From Natronococcus sp. CG52 (lineage in GTDB: Archaea; Halobacteriota; Halobacteria; Halobacteriales; Natrialbaceae): 64,000 bases of DNA. The DNA is taken from NCBI RefSeq assembly GCF_023913515.1, contig NZ_CP099392.1, positions 124,001 through 188,000 on the forward strand, read 5' to 3'. Below, piece after piece: positions 1-9,320 of this stretch; position 1 is the first letter of the stretch; each line of letters opens with the position of its first letter. The position numbers and the translations under genes were made by a program. The notes beneath the pieces were generated by a model. That model was not told the DNA's origin. It saw only the letters and a program-made list of their open reading frames with translations, and searched no databases.

Positions 1-1749
1 CTCCCGCGTATACCCGTTACCCGTGGGGCTATCTCGACCGCCGTTTTGCTCGGCACACTCCCGACACTTGCCGTCGTCGCCGCTCACGTGTGGACCGTCT
101 ATCAGCGGAACGTGCTCATGTACGTGCTCGTGATCGCGATCGGGATTACCGTCGTTTCTTACCGGTTCCTTCCGCGTCGCCGCTATCCTCTCGTAATCGG
201 ATCGATCGCCCTCTCGACGTTTCTTCACCGAAATCTGGCCTCCTCGTCGCTGGTCGGGGCCGACGTCCAGTTACACTATTATCTCGCAGCGAATTATCAT
301 GAGACGGGCTACTGGAACATCGAACTGGCGAGAGAGAACGCGTCGGTCCCGCTCGTCACCGTGGCGCCGGCTGTCTTTTCGACCGTCATGGGGGTCGACC
401 TCACGTTTGCGTTCACGGTCGTCTATTCGTTCTTCGTCGCGTTGCTACCCGTGGCGATCTACTATCTCGTCCGCGACCCCCTCGGAGCGGCCCCGGCGTA
501 CTTCGGCAGTCTCTTCTTTCTGTTTTATCACGGTACGTTTTATTTCACTCCCGGCAAGGAGCACGTCTCCGAACTGTTCGTCGTTCTCATGCTACTCGCG
601 CTACTGAGCGATCGTTCGGGGCCTCGAGCGACGCTTTTCGCGCTCCTGTTCGGCCTCGGGATGGTCATGTCACACTATGCGACGTCATTTATTTTCATCG
701 TCGCATTGGCCAGCTGTGCGGTACTGATTCGACTGGCACCGGGCATCGATCATCGTGCGGTCGGCAGGACGATCACCCTCCCGTTCGTGGGGACGCTGTT
801 CGCGATCACGATCGGGTGGTACTGGGTTATCTCCCCTGCACTGATAGATACGCTGGCAATGCTACCGGGATCGATGGCTGAACAACTCTCGCATCTCATC
901 GCGCTCGAGTTCGAATATCTCTCCGGGGGCACCGGCGCTGGCATGGTTCAACAGCAACAGACCACCCTCCAGCGACTGATGACGTACCTCTATGCCAGCA
1001 TAGTCGCTCTTGCCGGAGTCGGACTGGCGACTCGAGCCTATGCGGAGTTGTGGGCCGAATCGTCCTCGGTTGCGGCCAGTTCGCTCGTCGGTCTTGCAAT
1101 CCCCCTGTACGGTATCCTCGGAATCTCGGCCGTCGCAATCCACGATCTGGACGCCGATCGGGTGCTCCAGATCACGATGCTCGCTTTGGCTCCTTTCGCC
1201 GTCATCGGATACAGGGATCTCTACTCGAGGACCAGTGGAATCCAACAAACCGTCGAATGGTTGCCGCTCGTGGCACTGCTGCTAACCGTATTCGTCATTA
1301 ACGTCGGAGCCGCTCCACAACTCGTCGGAGAACCCACCGATTTCACGTTCGACGACGAGGTTTCCGACTTCGCGTACACGGACGACGAGATTGAAGGAAT
1401 CGAGTGGCTCGAACAGCGAGAATCGATCGATCGGACCGATGGAGCGGGAGACGACTCAATCGACGTCTACACCGACACACGCACAAATCAGCTGTTCAGG
1501 GCGGTCGTTCCGCCTGATTATTACGAGATAGAGATACACCCGCTCCCGACCTCGACTAACTCCGACCACTCGCTCGACGACGGATACATCGTCATCAGAG
1601 AACGCGCGGTCAACGACGACGGCACTATCGGAGAACTCACTGAGCGAGAGCGGGAACGGATTGCAGAGGACGAGTCGACGGAGAAGGTCTTCGACAACGG
1701 AGAGATGCAGATCTACGAGTATCGGTCCGACCCGCCACCAGATAGGTGA
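1..1749 (+). CDS. Multi-span membrane protein, DUF2206-like (5' end outside window)
   Basis: The frame is open from base 1. The first possible start inside the window is a TTG at 46, so the gene almost certainly begins upstream and is partial here. The visible protein has about a dozen hydrophobic segments up to about residue 430. A hydrophilic, acidic C-terminal domain of about 130 residues follows, probably facing the outside. The layout (polytopic N-terminus, many aromatic residues, soluble C-terminal tail) resembles archaeal DUF2206 and GT39/oligosaccharyltransferase-like proteins in surface-glycan clusters, and the genes downstream fit that setting. I see no clear catalytic motif in the visible part. 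Its biochemical role is unknown; work on lipid-linked sugars is an inference. Confidence 0.7.
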   Translation, partial: LPRIPVTRGAISTAVLLGTLPTLAVVAAHVWTVYQRNVLMYVLVIAIGITVVSYRFLPRRRYPLVIGSIALSTFLHRNLASSSLVGADVQLHYYLAANYHETGYWNIELARENASVPLVTVAPAVFSTVMGVDLTFAFTVVYSFFVALLPVAIYYLVRDPLGAAPAYFGSLFFLFYHGTFYFTPGKEHVSELFVVLMLLALLSDRSGPRATLFALLFGLGMVMSHYATSFIFIVALASCAVLIRLAPGIDHRAVGRTITLPFVGTLFAITIGWYWVISPALIDTLAMLPGSMAEQLSHLIALEFEYLSGGTGAGMVQQQQTTLQRLMTYLYASIVALAGVGLATRAYAELWAESSSVAASSLVGLAIPLYGILGISAVAIHDLDADRVLQITMLALAPFAVIGYRDLYSRTSGIQQTVEWLPLVALLLTVFVINVGAAPQLVGEPTDFTFDDEVSDFAYTDDEIEGIEWLEQRESIDRTDGAGDDSIDVYTDTRTNQLFRAVVPPDYYEIEIHPLPTSTNSDHSLDDGYIVIRERAVNDDGTIGELTERERERIAEDESTEKVFDNGEMQIYEYRSDPPPDR

Positions 1750-1856
1750 TCCTGATGGCAAATTTCGGTGTTCTTCGGGTGAAAACGGTGGCGACGACGA
1801 CCGAAGCGGCGCCACACCACCCAAAGCGGCAAGCCACTGGTCGGCGTGACTCGGGT

Positions 1857-2132
1857 ATGTTCGATCGAGAGTCGAACGAAGACTGCCCTTCGTCAGAGAC
1901 GGTTTCTCGCAGATCGGTTCTGCGTGGCGGTGCATCGCTTACGATCCTGATCGGTGCTGGCGACCTGACCGCTTTGAAACGCCACGAACTGATTCGGTTC
2001 GGGTACGGCGGTAAATTGATCACGACCGATTCGGGATCCACACTGCCGGATTCTGGGGAGCGTGATCGCGTACAGAACTACGGCGAGTACGGGTACGGTG
2101 GAACGAAGATCGAACGGGGCAGCGATCGGTAG
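1857..2132 (+). CDS. Small exported protein with Tat-like leader
   Basis: A 91-residue protein from ATG 1857. A longer frame upstream lacks protein-like composition, so the internal ATG is preferred. Residues 17-35 carry a twin-arginine motif (SRRSVLRGG) and a short hydrophobic stretch, typical of haloarchaeal Tat leaders. The mature part is short and ends in a Gly/Tyr-rich segment (YGEYGYGG). It follows the membrane protein by about 110 bp and precedes the beta-helix gene by 130 bp. I do not recognise the family. A small secreted partner of the glycan cluster is possible, and so is a truncated gene. Confidence 0.5.
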   Translation: MFDRESNEDCPSSETVSRRSVLRGGASLTILIGAGDLTALKRHELIRFGYGGKLITTDSGSTLPDSGERDRVQNYGEYGYGGTKIERGSDR

Positions 2133-2261
2133 TAATCGGCCGTCGGCCGGAAACGGCCCATTGACCCCCTTGAAGTATCGGGGGTATTGATTCCGTGTAC
2201 TCTCGTGAACAGAGCAGTTGTCAGCCGCGAATGAAACTGACGCTAACAACGACGAAATTCT

Positions 2262-3761
2262 ATGACCGATAATCACGACTACTATACTCCCGACAAGGGA
2301 ACGATCGACTGGCATACGTTGTTAAACGACAACTTCCGTACGATCGACACTGACGTTGAAATTCGTGATACCGAAGCGAACCTCGAGGAGTACGAGCCGA
2401 AGCCCGGTTCGAAATTTTTCGCGACTGACACGGAGAACGTGTTTTTCGGGAACGAGACCCGGTGGCGTCCCGCGTCTACGTCGGGACACGAACCGAGGTT
2501 CTCGTCACTCGAAAGTAACGAGGTCAACACGGTACGGACGCCAGCGCCGGAAGATGGTGTCGCGGGGATCAACGATGCGATCGACGAACCGGGAGTCACA
2601 GTTCACCTCCGCCACGGCGTCTACGAGGCGAACGAGCAACTCGAGATTCCGTACGACAACGTGACGATTCGGGGGGGCGGACACAAATCGCCCGAAGCGC
2701 TGACCGGAGCTGTCGAAGAGCCGGGGACGACTATCCGCCGAGAGATCGACGACGCCGTCGTCGCCCTCACCGGTTCTGCCGTCAAAAGCGTCGCGTTCCT
2801 CGACTTCCACGTCGACGGGAACGGTGACGAAACGGACGGCGGGAACGTGTTCGATCTCGGCACCTACGCGCCGTACGCTCGATTCGAGAATGTCTCCTGT
2901 CAAGACGTCGACGGACACGTAATCACCGGTGACATGATCCACAACTTTCGGTTGTTTCACCTCACAGCGCGGGATCTCGGCGGCTATCTCGTTCGCATCG
3001 AGCAGACGGGGAATATCAACCCGTCGTGGGGAACGATGATGAACTGTCGCGTCACCGGGGTCGACGACGAACGCGGGGACGGCGTTCTCGATGCTGACGC
3101 GCTCCACCTCTCGACGCTCATCAACTGTACCGCCGACGAAACGGCCGACGCAGCGTTTCGCATTCGAGACGGGTTCAATAACCTGGTACTCAACTGTGGC
3201 GTCGAAAACGCACGCAGCCACGGGTTCGAACTCGGTGATCAATCCGAAGGACTGCAATACGACGGCGGCGTCATCGCCGCGTGTTGGCTTCGGGGCGCCG
3301 GCGGTTCAGAGGACGGGCTTCACATCAGTAACGGTGTAAACGTTCGATTCGAAGGCAACACGATTCAGGACTTCGGCGGCGACGACGTCCGGATCGTCAA
3401 CGGTGAGCGACTCGATTGGGGTCAAAACGCGATCGAGACGCTGACGAGCGACGTGGAGCTCCCGTTCGCCGAGGGACAGTCAGTTCGACACGATAACGAG
3501 ACCGAGATCGCCCACGTCGACTTCGAGGATCGCGAACGATTTGTCGTTCGAACTGGAGGTCCCATTCGGTTTTTCGATGCGAGCGAGAACCCCGCCCTGA
3601 CGATTGGCGAGGGACGGACCGATCTCGAGGGGACCGATCTCAGGAACCTCGCAAAGTACGCCGACGACGGCGAGGCCCCGGACGACACGCTGTACTTCGA
3701 CGAGACAGACGAACAGGTCGAGTACAAAGATCCCAACGGAACCGTCCACGAACTCGGATGA
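2262..3761 (+). CDS. Right-handed beta-helix (pectate-lyase-like) protein
   Basis: A 499-residue protein. Residues 1-70 form a small N-terminal module (DWHTLLNDNFRTID, then FFATDTENVFFGNETRW) like the attachment modules of phage-tail and surface fibre proteins. From about residue 90 to 400 it shows the short repeating coils of a parallel beta-helix (VTIRGGG, VNVRFEGNTIQDFGG). The C-terminus (LYFDETDEQVEYKDPNGTVHELG region, residues 475-499) resembles tail-fibre ends. No signal peptide or membrane anchor is visible, which is odd for this type of protein. The role could be polysaccharide lyase, epimerase or structural binding, and no catalytic residues can be assigned. A formyltransferase gene follows after 160 bp. 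Confidence 0.8.
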   Translation: MTDNHDYYTPDKGTIDWHTLLNDNFRTIDTDVEIRDTEANLEEYEPKPGSKFFATDTENVFFGNETRWRPASTSGHEPRFSSLESNEVNTVRTPAPEDGVAGINDAIDEPGVTVHLRHGVYEANEQLEIPYDNVTIRGGGHKSPEALTGAVEEPGTTIRREIDDAVVALTGSAVKSVAFLDFHVDGNGDETDGGNVFDLGTYAPYARFENVSCQDVDGHVITGDMIHNFRLFHLTARDLGGYLVRIEQTGNINPSWGTMMNCRVTGVDDERGDGVLDADALHLSTLINCTADETADAAFRIRDGFNNLVLNCGVENARSHGFELGDQSEGLQYDGGVIAACWLRGAGGSEDGLHISNGVNVRFEGNTIQDFGGDDVRIVNGERLDWGQNAIETLTSDVELPFAEGQSVRHDNETEIAHVDFEDRERFVVRTGGPIRFFDASENPALTIGEGRTDLEGTDLRNLAKYADDGEAPDDTLYFDETDEQVEYKDPNGTVHELG

Positions 3762-3922
3762 ACGCGACCATAATACGACAGATGGGTATCTGGCCGTCGA
3801 GGCGGATACCGTGACGAAACGAGACGGTCGGGCAGCGGGGTGTAATTGTATCCCGTCGGGGAAGCCGGCCAAAACGACGAGATCGACGTCCGAACGCTAA
3901 ACACGTACCAGGCACCGAAACC

Positions 3923-4759
3923 ATGACGCTCGACACGGAAGATCCGGTACGCGTTTGTGTCCTGTTCGACGGCGAGACGACGACCGAGTGGGCTGCCCGG
4001 GCTATCGAGCGAATGGTCGCCGAGACGAACGCGGAAATCGTGCTCGCGGTCGTCGACGACCGGTCCGACAGTTCAGCGATCGACCTCCTTCGACGCGTTC
4101 CCGAGAAGCCACACTGGGCTCGCATTATCGGCGGACGCGCGGTCCTCGACGCAGTCCTGGGAGCGCCGGCGTACCGACGCGACCGACCGATAGACGAGAT
4201 CGAAGGACTGGAAAACGTTCCTCGGATCTACTGCGTCCCTGAACCGGTCGACGCGTTCGGCGTCACGTTGCCGGACGACGTCGTCGAGCGGATCGGCGAG
4301 CAGTCCGATCTCGTCTTCCGGCGCGGGTTCGGAATCATCAAGGGTGACGTTCTCACTGCGACGAAGTACGGCGTGCTGAGCTACCACCACGACGATCCGA
4401 CCGAGTATCGCGGTGGTCCTCCGGGGTTCTGGGAGTACATGCACGGGCGGGAGACGGCCGGGCTGATGTTACAACAGTTGACCGAGGATCTGGACGGGGG
4501 ACGGATCGTCGTCTACGACGAGATCGACGTGAGCGACGCGAAAACGTGGCGCGAGGTGCACCGGCGGCTCTGTATCCACTCGATCGGATTCCTGACGACC
4601 GCGGTCGAACGACTGCAAAACGAGTCGTTCGAACCGGAACCGATCGATCCGCTCGGCCCGATCTACACCGCCCCCGACTGGCGGGAATACGTCCGGTACC
4701 AGTACAAAAACAACGTCGGCCGAGCGACGTTGATCGCGAGACAGATCCTCGGCGGCTGA
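3923..4759 (+). CDS. Formyltransferase-family protein (sugar N-formyltransferase-like)
   Basis: A 278-residue protein of the 10-formyltetrahydrofolate-dependent formyltransferase fold. The core motif lies near residues 150-175 (GVLSYHHDDPTEYRGGPPGF), followed by LTEDLDGGRIV, which supplies the conserved Asp. In methionyl-tRNA and ArnA formyltransferases the motif is N-x-H-x-S-x-LP-x-YRG. Here the Asn position is Ser, as I recall for a sugar-cluster subfamily. It lacks the C-terminal domain of methionyl-tRNA formyltransferase, and its setting among glycan genes points to a nucleotide-amino-sugar substrate. It converges with the oxidoreductase gene, 14 bp apart. Confidence 0.8.
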   Translation: MTLDTEDPVRVCVLFDGETTTEWAARAIERMVAETNAEIVLAVVDDRSDSSAIDLLRRVPEKPHWARIIGGRAVLDAVLGAPAYRRDRPIDEIEGLENVPRIYCVPEPVDAFGVTLPDDVVERIGEQSDLVFRRGFGIIKGDVLTATKYGVLSYHHDDPTEYRGGPPGFWEYMHGRETAGLMLQQLTEDLDGGRIVVYDEIDVSDAKTWREVHRRLCIHSIGFLTTAVERLQNESFEPEPIDPLGPIYTAPDWREYVRYQYKNNVGRATLIARQILGG

Positions 4760-4773
4760 GCTGACATCCGACA

Positions 4774-5859
4774 CTACACGTTGAGCGGACGTCCGGTCTG
4801 TGACTCGACGGCCTCGAGCACCCGTATCGTATCACGGGCATCCTGCAGGGGGACTGGCGGTTGCACGCCGGCCTCGAGTGCCCTGACGTAGGCGTCGAGC
4901 TGGTGGTAGTGACCGGTGTTGGCCCACCCTCTAACGTCTCCCTTCCGACGAAGTCGAAGCAGATTTCCGTACGTGAGGACGTTTCGCACGACGTTTCCGA
5001 GGAGCTGAGCGGCCAGGTCCACGTTCCCGAGGAGCACCGTACTGGGTGTCGGATCGAACGGATGGTCTCTGTTGACGAAGACGCCGTACCGACGGAAGTC
5101 GACGACCAGCTCTCCGTTCGTCCCGTGGATCTCCAGCGTGTGTTTCGGAACGGCGTTCGTGCTAATTTTCGTCGTTACGAGACGATCGCCGGTAGAGTCC
5201 GTCATCTCGATGGCGACGCCGTCGAAATCGATCGGCTCGTCGTATCCGACGAAGTTCTGCTTTGAGACGCAGGCGATGTCGCCGAGACCATCGACGAACG
5301 CCAGCGGCAGGTACACCTGGTGGACGAGTCCCTCGCCGATCTCCGCGCCGGGAAGATCGAACACCCAATCACCGCGGGTCGGTTCGTAGAGATCTAGCGG
5401 TTCGGAGTACAGCATCGTGACCGAGACGACGTCCCCGATATCGCCTCGCTCGACCTTCCGTCGGGCGTTTTGTATCTCCGGAGAGAACTTCCGATCGTGA
5501 ACGACGGAGACCGGCGTCTCGTTACGCTTTGCGGCGTCGACCATCTCTTCGACCGCTTCCGTGCTCGGTGCTGCTGGCTTTTCGACGAGCGTCGCGATAC
5601 CCTCGTCGAGCGTTTGGGTCGCTATCGGGGCGTGAGTTTGGGCCGGAGTACAGACGTGGACCGAGTCGAGCGTCTCATCCTCGAGCATCCGCTCGAGGTC
5701 CGCGTACCTCGTGACCGGGGAATCGACTTCGATCGATCGCACTCGGTCGACGTCCGTATCACAGAGCGCGACGAGATCGACCGACGGATGGAGGTCGAGA
5801 AGATCTACGTGGATCTCCCCCGCGATACCACAGCCGATAACAGCCGTTCTAACGGGCAT
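4774..5859 (-). CDS. Gfo/Idh/MocA family NAD(P)-dependent oxidoreductase
   Basis: A 361-residue protein. The N-terminal Rossmann domain (AVIGCGIAGEIHVDLL, residues 5-20) is followed by the family's strong EKP motif (VEKPAAPSTEAVEEM, near residue 92). The C-terminal alpha/beta domain carries the substrate site (GEGLVHQVYLPLAF region). Members oxidise or reduce sugar hydroxyls, often at C3 of nucleotide sugars. Located between formyltransferase and amidotransferase genes, it may help make an amino or formyl-amino sugar: oxidation here, amination by another enzyme, then formylation. The exact substrate cannot be read from sequence. Confidence 0.88.
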   Translation of the reverse strand: MPVRTAVIGCGIAGEIHVDLLDLHPSVDLVALCDTDVDRVRSIEVDSPVTRYADLERMLEDETLDSVHVCTPAQTHAPIATQTLDEGIATLVEKPAAPSTEAVEEMVDAAKRNETPVSVVHDRKFSPEIQNARRKVERGDIGDVVSVTMLYSEPLDLYEPTRGDWVFDLPGAEIGEGLVHQVYLPLAFVDGLGDIACVSKQNFVGYDEPIDFDGVAIEMTDSTGDRLVTTKISTNAVPKHTLEIHGTNGELVVDFRRYGVFVNRDHPFDPTPSTVLLGNVDLAAQLLGNVVRNVLTYGNLLRLRRKGDVRGWANTGHYHQLDAYVRALEAGVQPPVPLQDARDTIRVLEAVESQTGRPLNV

Positions 5860-5904
5860 AGAGCACGAACCACAGGACCGAGTATAAAATCGAGGGGGTA
5901 CCGA

Positions 5905-7785
5905 TCAGTTATTTAGGTGGGGCTCGCGTGACACGTCGGTACCAGACGAACGTGCGAGCAGCCGTCTGGACGCCGGCGCCTCGAGGATCGTCAGCAGCGG
6001 GTACAGATCCGGCATCCTGTCGGCGCCCGCGAGGTGGTCCCGGTAACACTCGAGGACGGCGTCGTAATCCAGGAACGGACACTCGCGGATGGTCGACTCG
6101 TGGCGCCGAATCGTCTCGATGACGAAATCCGTCTCTCTGATCGCCACGGCTCGGTCCGTCCACGGACCCGGATGAGCTTCTGACGCAAACAGTTCGTCTT
6201 TCACGGCTTTGGCGTAGGTCAAGAGATACTGCAACGTCCAGGGGTACTGGAGTCCGATCCCCGTTTCGGGGTGCGGAACCGCTGCGAGGTCCGGATCCAA
6301 TTTCGTCAGCGCATCGTCCACGATATCCCGGCGGATGAGATACCTGACAGGGAGTCGAAGCGAGAAATCGACGAGTCGGTTGTCGAGAAACGGGTCGCGC
6401 GTCGGCAGCGTCTGGTAGAGCGTCTCGTACATCAGGAACGAACCGTCGCTCGAGAGCGGGTAGTTCTGGTAGCACACCATCTCGGTCAGCGAGGGATACT
6501 CGACGCCGTGAAAGGTGACGAACTCGCCGTCGGTATCGACGTTATTTCTCACGCAGTCTTCGAGCGTCGTCTTCGCCGTTACGAACTCCGGCACTCCTTC
6601 TCCCCGCTCAAACGCGGTGAACAACTCGGCGAGTTCGCGAACGGTACGCTTGTCGGCGGTGTACGGTAGGTCCATCGTCCAGTCGAGAATCGGAACGCGG
6701 ATCGACCGTTGCGGGTAGAAAAACCCGCTGAGAAACGTGTCCGCGTAGAGGCCGGTAAAGACGATATCTTGCTCGTCGCGGAGTCGATCCGAGAAGCCGG
6801 CCGTGTGCGCCTGATCGAACCAGCTGGCGAAGTTCCATCGTGACGGACCCTGCTCGAGTATCCGTTCTTGATACTCCGCGTCGCGCTCGAGAAACTCGAA
6901 GTCGACACCGGCGATGTCGGCAACGCGGCGAGCGATCGTCGCCTCCGCGTTCATGTACTCGTTCATGTGGTAGGCAACGACGTCGTGATCGAGCGCGGCA
7001 AGCATCAGCCGCGAATCGCTGCCGCCGCTCAACAGCAGCCCGCACTTCTCGTCGGCGTCGACTCGCTCGGCCATCACCTGCCGGAAGAGGTCGACGAGTT
7101 CGTCGACCGCTCGAGAATACGGTCTCTCGTTCGGTTCGTATTTCGGCCGCCAGTAGACCTCGCTGGTAACTTCCTGATCGGAAAGATCGTACGTGAGAAT
7201 CGAGCCGGGATGGACGTTCTCGATCCCCTCGAACGGCGTCTTGACGCCCAGCACTCGCTCGAATCCGAAAAACTCGCAGAGGTACTCGAGGTCGAGGTCC
7301 GTTTCGACGGCCGGATGATCGACGATCGACTGAACGAAGGTGGAGAAAACCAACGATCCGTCGTCGGATCGCGCGTAAGACAGCGGACGCGAGCTGAGGC
7401 GATCGGTAAACAGCGAGACGGTACGCTCGGTCCTCTCGTAGACGACGCCCGCGAACTCGCCGTTCAACCCGTGGACGAACTCGAGGCCGTACTGATCGTA
7501 CAGGGCGGCGCAGTACTCGGCGTCCGAGCTATTCGGCATCGTCTCCGACCGTGGAAGATAGCCATTCGGTCCTTCGAAGCCGTAGAGTTCACCCCAGGCC
7601 CAGAGTAAGACCTCACCGTCTGCCGCCACCGCAGGCTGGTCGTGTTCGTCGTGAAACGCAGCACTGACGGCAACGTCGTCGTCACTGTACCCGCGCAACT
7701 GCTCGTGTCCGTTCCAGCACAGTTCGTCGGTCAGTGGCTTCGTGTCGAGACGGGCAGCGCCGAGGTGACCACCGAGTCCAACCAT
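5905..7785 (-). CDS. Asparagine synthase-like protein lacking the N-terminal nucleophile Cys
   Basis: A 626-residue protein with the asparagine synthetase B layout. The N-terminal Ntn-like domain (about 1-190) includes a HGLNGEFAGVVYERTERTVSL segment. The C-terminal PP-loop synthetase domain starts near residue 255 with the ATP-binding SGGSDS motif. The mature N-terminus begins MVGLGG, so the catalytic Cys2 of class II glutaminases is absent. Glutamine-derived ammonia is therefore unlikely and free ammonia or another nucleophile would be needed. Such proteins are common in surface-polysaccharide clusters and may amidate uronic acids. A TATA-like box lies about 27 nt before the ATG. Confidence 0.85.
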   Translation of the reverse strand: MVGLGGHLGAARLDTKPLTDELCWNGHEQLRGYSDDDVAVSAAFHDEHDQPAVAADGEVLLWAWGELYGFEGPNGYLPRSETMPNSSDAEYCAALYDQYGLEFVHGLNGEFAGVVYERTERTVSLFTDRLSSRPLSYARSDDGSLVFSTFVQSIVDHPAVETDLDLEYLCEFFGFERVLGVKTPFEGIENVHPGSILTYDLSDQEVTSEVYWRPKYEPNERPYSRAVDELVDLFRQVMAERVDADEKCGLLLSGGSDSRLMLAALDHDVVAYHMNEYMNAEATIARRVADIAGVDFEFLERDAEYQERILEQGPSRWNFASWFDQAHTAGFSDRLRDEQDIVFTGLYADTFLSGFFYPQRSIRVPILDWTMDLPYTADKRTVRELAELFTAFERGEGVPEFVTAKTTLEDCVRNNVDTDGEFVTFHGVEYPSLTEMVCYQNYPLSSDGSFLMYETLYQTLPTRDPFLDNRLVDFSLRLPVRYLIRRDIVDDALTKLDPDLAAVPHPETGIGLQYPWTLQYLLTYAKAVKDELFASEAHPGPWTDRAVAIRETDFVIETIRRHESTIRECPFLDYDAVLECYRDHLAGADRMPDLYPLLTILEAPASRRLLARSSGTDVSREPHLNN

Positions 7786-7807
7786 CGAACCTCATACCAC
7801 GCCAACA

Positions 7808-7819
7808 AGTATATACTTT
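7808..7819 (-). promoter_or_regulatory. Archaeal TATA box for the asparagine synthase-like gene
   Basis: The stretch AAGTATATACTTT is centred about 27 nt upstream of the ATG at 7785. That places the likely transcript start at or next to the start codon, as in the leaderless transcripts common in haloarchaea. The flippase gene diverges from the same 110-bp spacer. The position and sequence are seen; activity is inferred. Confidence 0.5.
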
Positions 7820-7894
7820 CCAGGCGAACGGATTCACAGACGTCCCGTACGCGGGTTATACGCGAGCCGATGTATTTGTGGTTGGATAATATAA

Positions 7895-9310
7895 ATGGAC
7901 CTGACACGTTCGACTGTCAAGCTGTTCGGCGGACACGTAGGATTCGTCGTACTCACATTTCTGGGGATCATGTACTTTGCTCGCGAACTCGGCGCCGCAC
8001 AGATCGGCGTCTTCTTTTTGTTTCAGGCGCTGCTGAGCGTGCTCGTTCTGCCCGCTAATCTGGGAACGCGAATCGCACTCGAGAAGCGAATCAGCGAAGC
8101 CGATCGACCGGGCCAGATGCTCACGACCGGAGCGTTCCTCAAGTTCGGTCTGCTCGTTCCCGTTGTCCTCGTCGTCCTCGCTCTCAGCGACGCCATCGAC
8201 GGGTACCTGGGTATGGAACTGGCGATCTATCTGGCGATCGCGATACCGCTTCAAGAAGCTGCGATGACGATGAACAACGTCGTCAGAGGAGAGTTGCGCG
8301 TCGGCGAGACTGCCGTGATCGAACTCTCGTACATCGTCGTCTGGGTGGGAGTCGGCGTTGTCCTCACGTCCATCGGCTTTGGCGTCGTCGGACTGGTTTA
8401 TGCGGTCATTGCAGGGTACGCCGTTCAGTTCGGCTACGGCTTCCTCAAGCGCGAGACGCCATTTCATCGACCGAGTCTATCGTGTGCGCAATCGATCGTC
8501 GAGTACGCGAAATATAGCATCATTCCCGAGATCGACGGAGAAATTCACAGCTGGATGGACGTCCTGATTATCGGCTATCTACTGACGCAGGCCGCGGTTG
8601 GCGCGTACGAAGTAGCCTGGCGCATCTCGATGCCCGTACTCTTGACGACGGGGGCGATCTCGCTCGCGATATTTCCCCAGATAAGCGCCTGGAACGCCGA
8701 TGAATCAACCGCGTCGATCGAAAACGTGATTCCAGCAGCACTCACGCCCGCGCTCGCACTCGTATTCCCCGCCTTCTTTGGCGGACTGCTGTTCGCACCG
8801 GAGATCCTGGGATTCATCTTCGGTCTCGAGTTTACTATCGCGTCCGGAGCACTCGTCATACTGCTCGCGGGAAAAGCACCTGAAGCCGTTCAGTCAGTCA
8901 TCGGTAAGGCCCTTCTCGGCATCGACCGCCCGGATCTCGTTACCCGTGCTGCGTCCCTCGATATCGTGTTGAATCTCGCGTTCAATATCGTACTCATCAC
9001 GCAGTTCGGTCTCGTGGGCGCGGCTATCGGAACGACGCTCGCACTCACGATCGGAACCGTCCTTCGCGCTCACTATCTCTCGCGCTTTTTCACCCTCCGT
9101 ATTCCGTATCGCGACCTCGGCTGGTGTCTTCTGTGCTCGGTTATCATGTTCCTCGTGCTCTTCGGGCTCCGAACGATCGTCGAGATCGAAACGCTGCCGG
9201 GGCTGCTGGCAGCCATCGGGTTCGGTGCAGTCCTGTACTGCGCATTGCTCGTGGTCTACAAACCGCTTCGCACCCAGATCGTTCGACAGACTCGAGCCGT
9301 TATTTCGTAA
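7895..9310 (+). CDS. Wzx-type oligosaccharide flippase
   Basis: A 471-residue polytopic membrane protein with about 12-14 hydrophobic segments and few charges between them. The organisation matches the MOP/PST superfamily of polysaccharide flippases, with the usual FGGHVGFVVLTFLGIMYFAR start and paired helices throughout. The likely role is moving a lipid-linked glycan to the outer face of the membrane. It is transcribed alone on this strand, divergent from the amidotransferase gene and convergent with the deacetylase gene (10 bp apart). The substrate is unknown. Confidence 0.87.
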   Translation: MDLTRSTVKLFGGHVGFVVLTFLGIMYFARELGAAQIGVFFLFQALLSVLVLPANLGTRIALEKRISEADRPGQMLTTGAFLKFGLLVPVVLVVLALSDAIDGYLGMELAIYLAIAIPLQEAAMTMNNVVRGELRVGETAVIELSYIVVWVGVGVVLTSIGFGVVGLVYAVIAGYAVQFGYGFLKRETPFHRPSLSCAQSIVEYAKYSIIPEIDGEIHSWMDVLIIGYLLTQAAVGAYEVAWRISMPVLLTTGAISLAIFPQISAWNADESTASIENVIPAALTPALALVFPAFFGGLLFAPEILGFIFGLEFTIASGALVILLAGKAPEAVQSVIGKALLGIDRPDLVTRAASLDIVLNLAFNIVLITQFGLVGAAIGTTLALTIGTVLRAHYLSRFFTLRIPYRDLGWCLLCSVIMFLVLFGLRTIVEIETLPGLLAAIGFGAVLYCALLVVYKPLRTQIVRQTRAVIS

Positions 9311-9320
9311 GCGAGTCGTC

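Noticed and set aside
6868-7608. 246-codon plus-strand frame
   Set aside because: Mirror frame of the asparagine-synthase-like gene.
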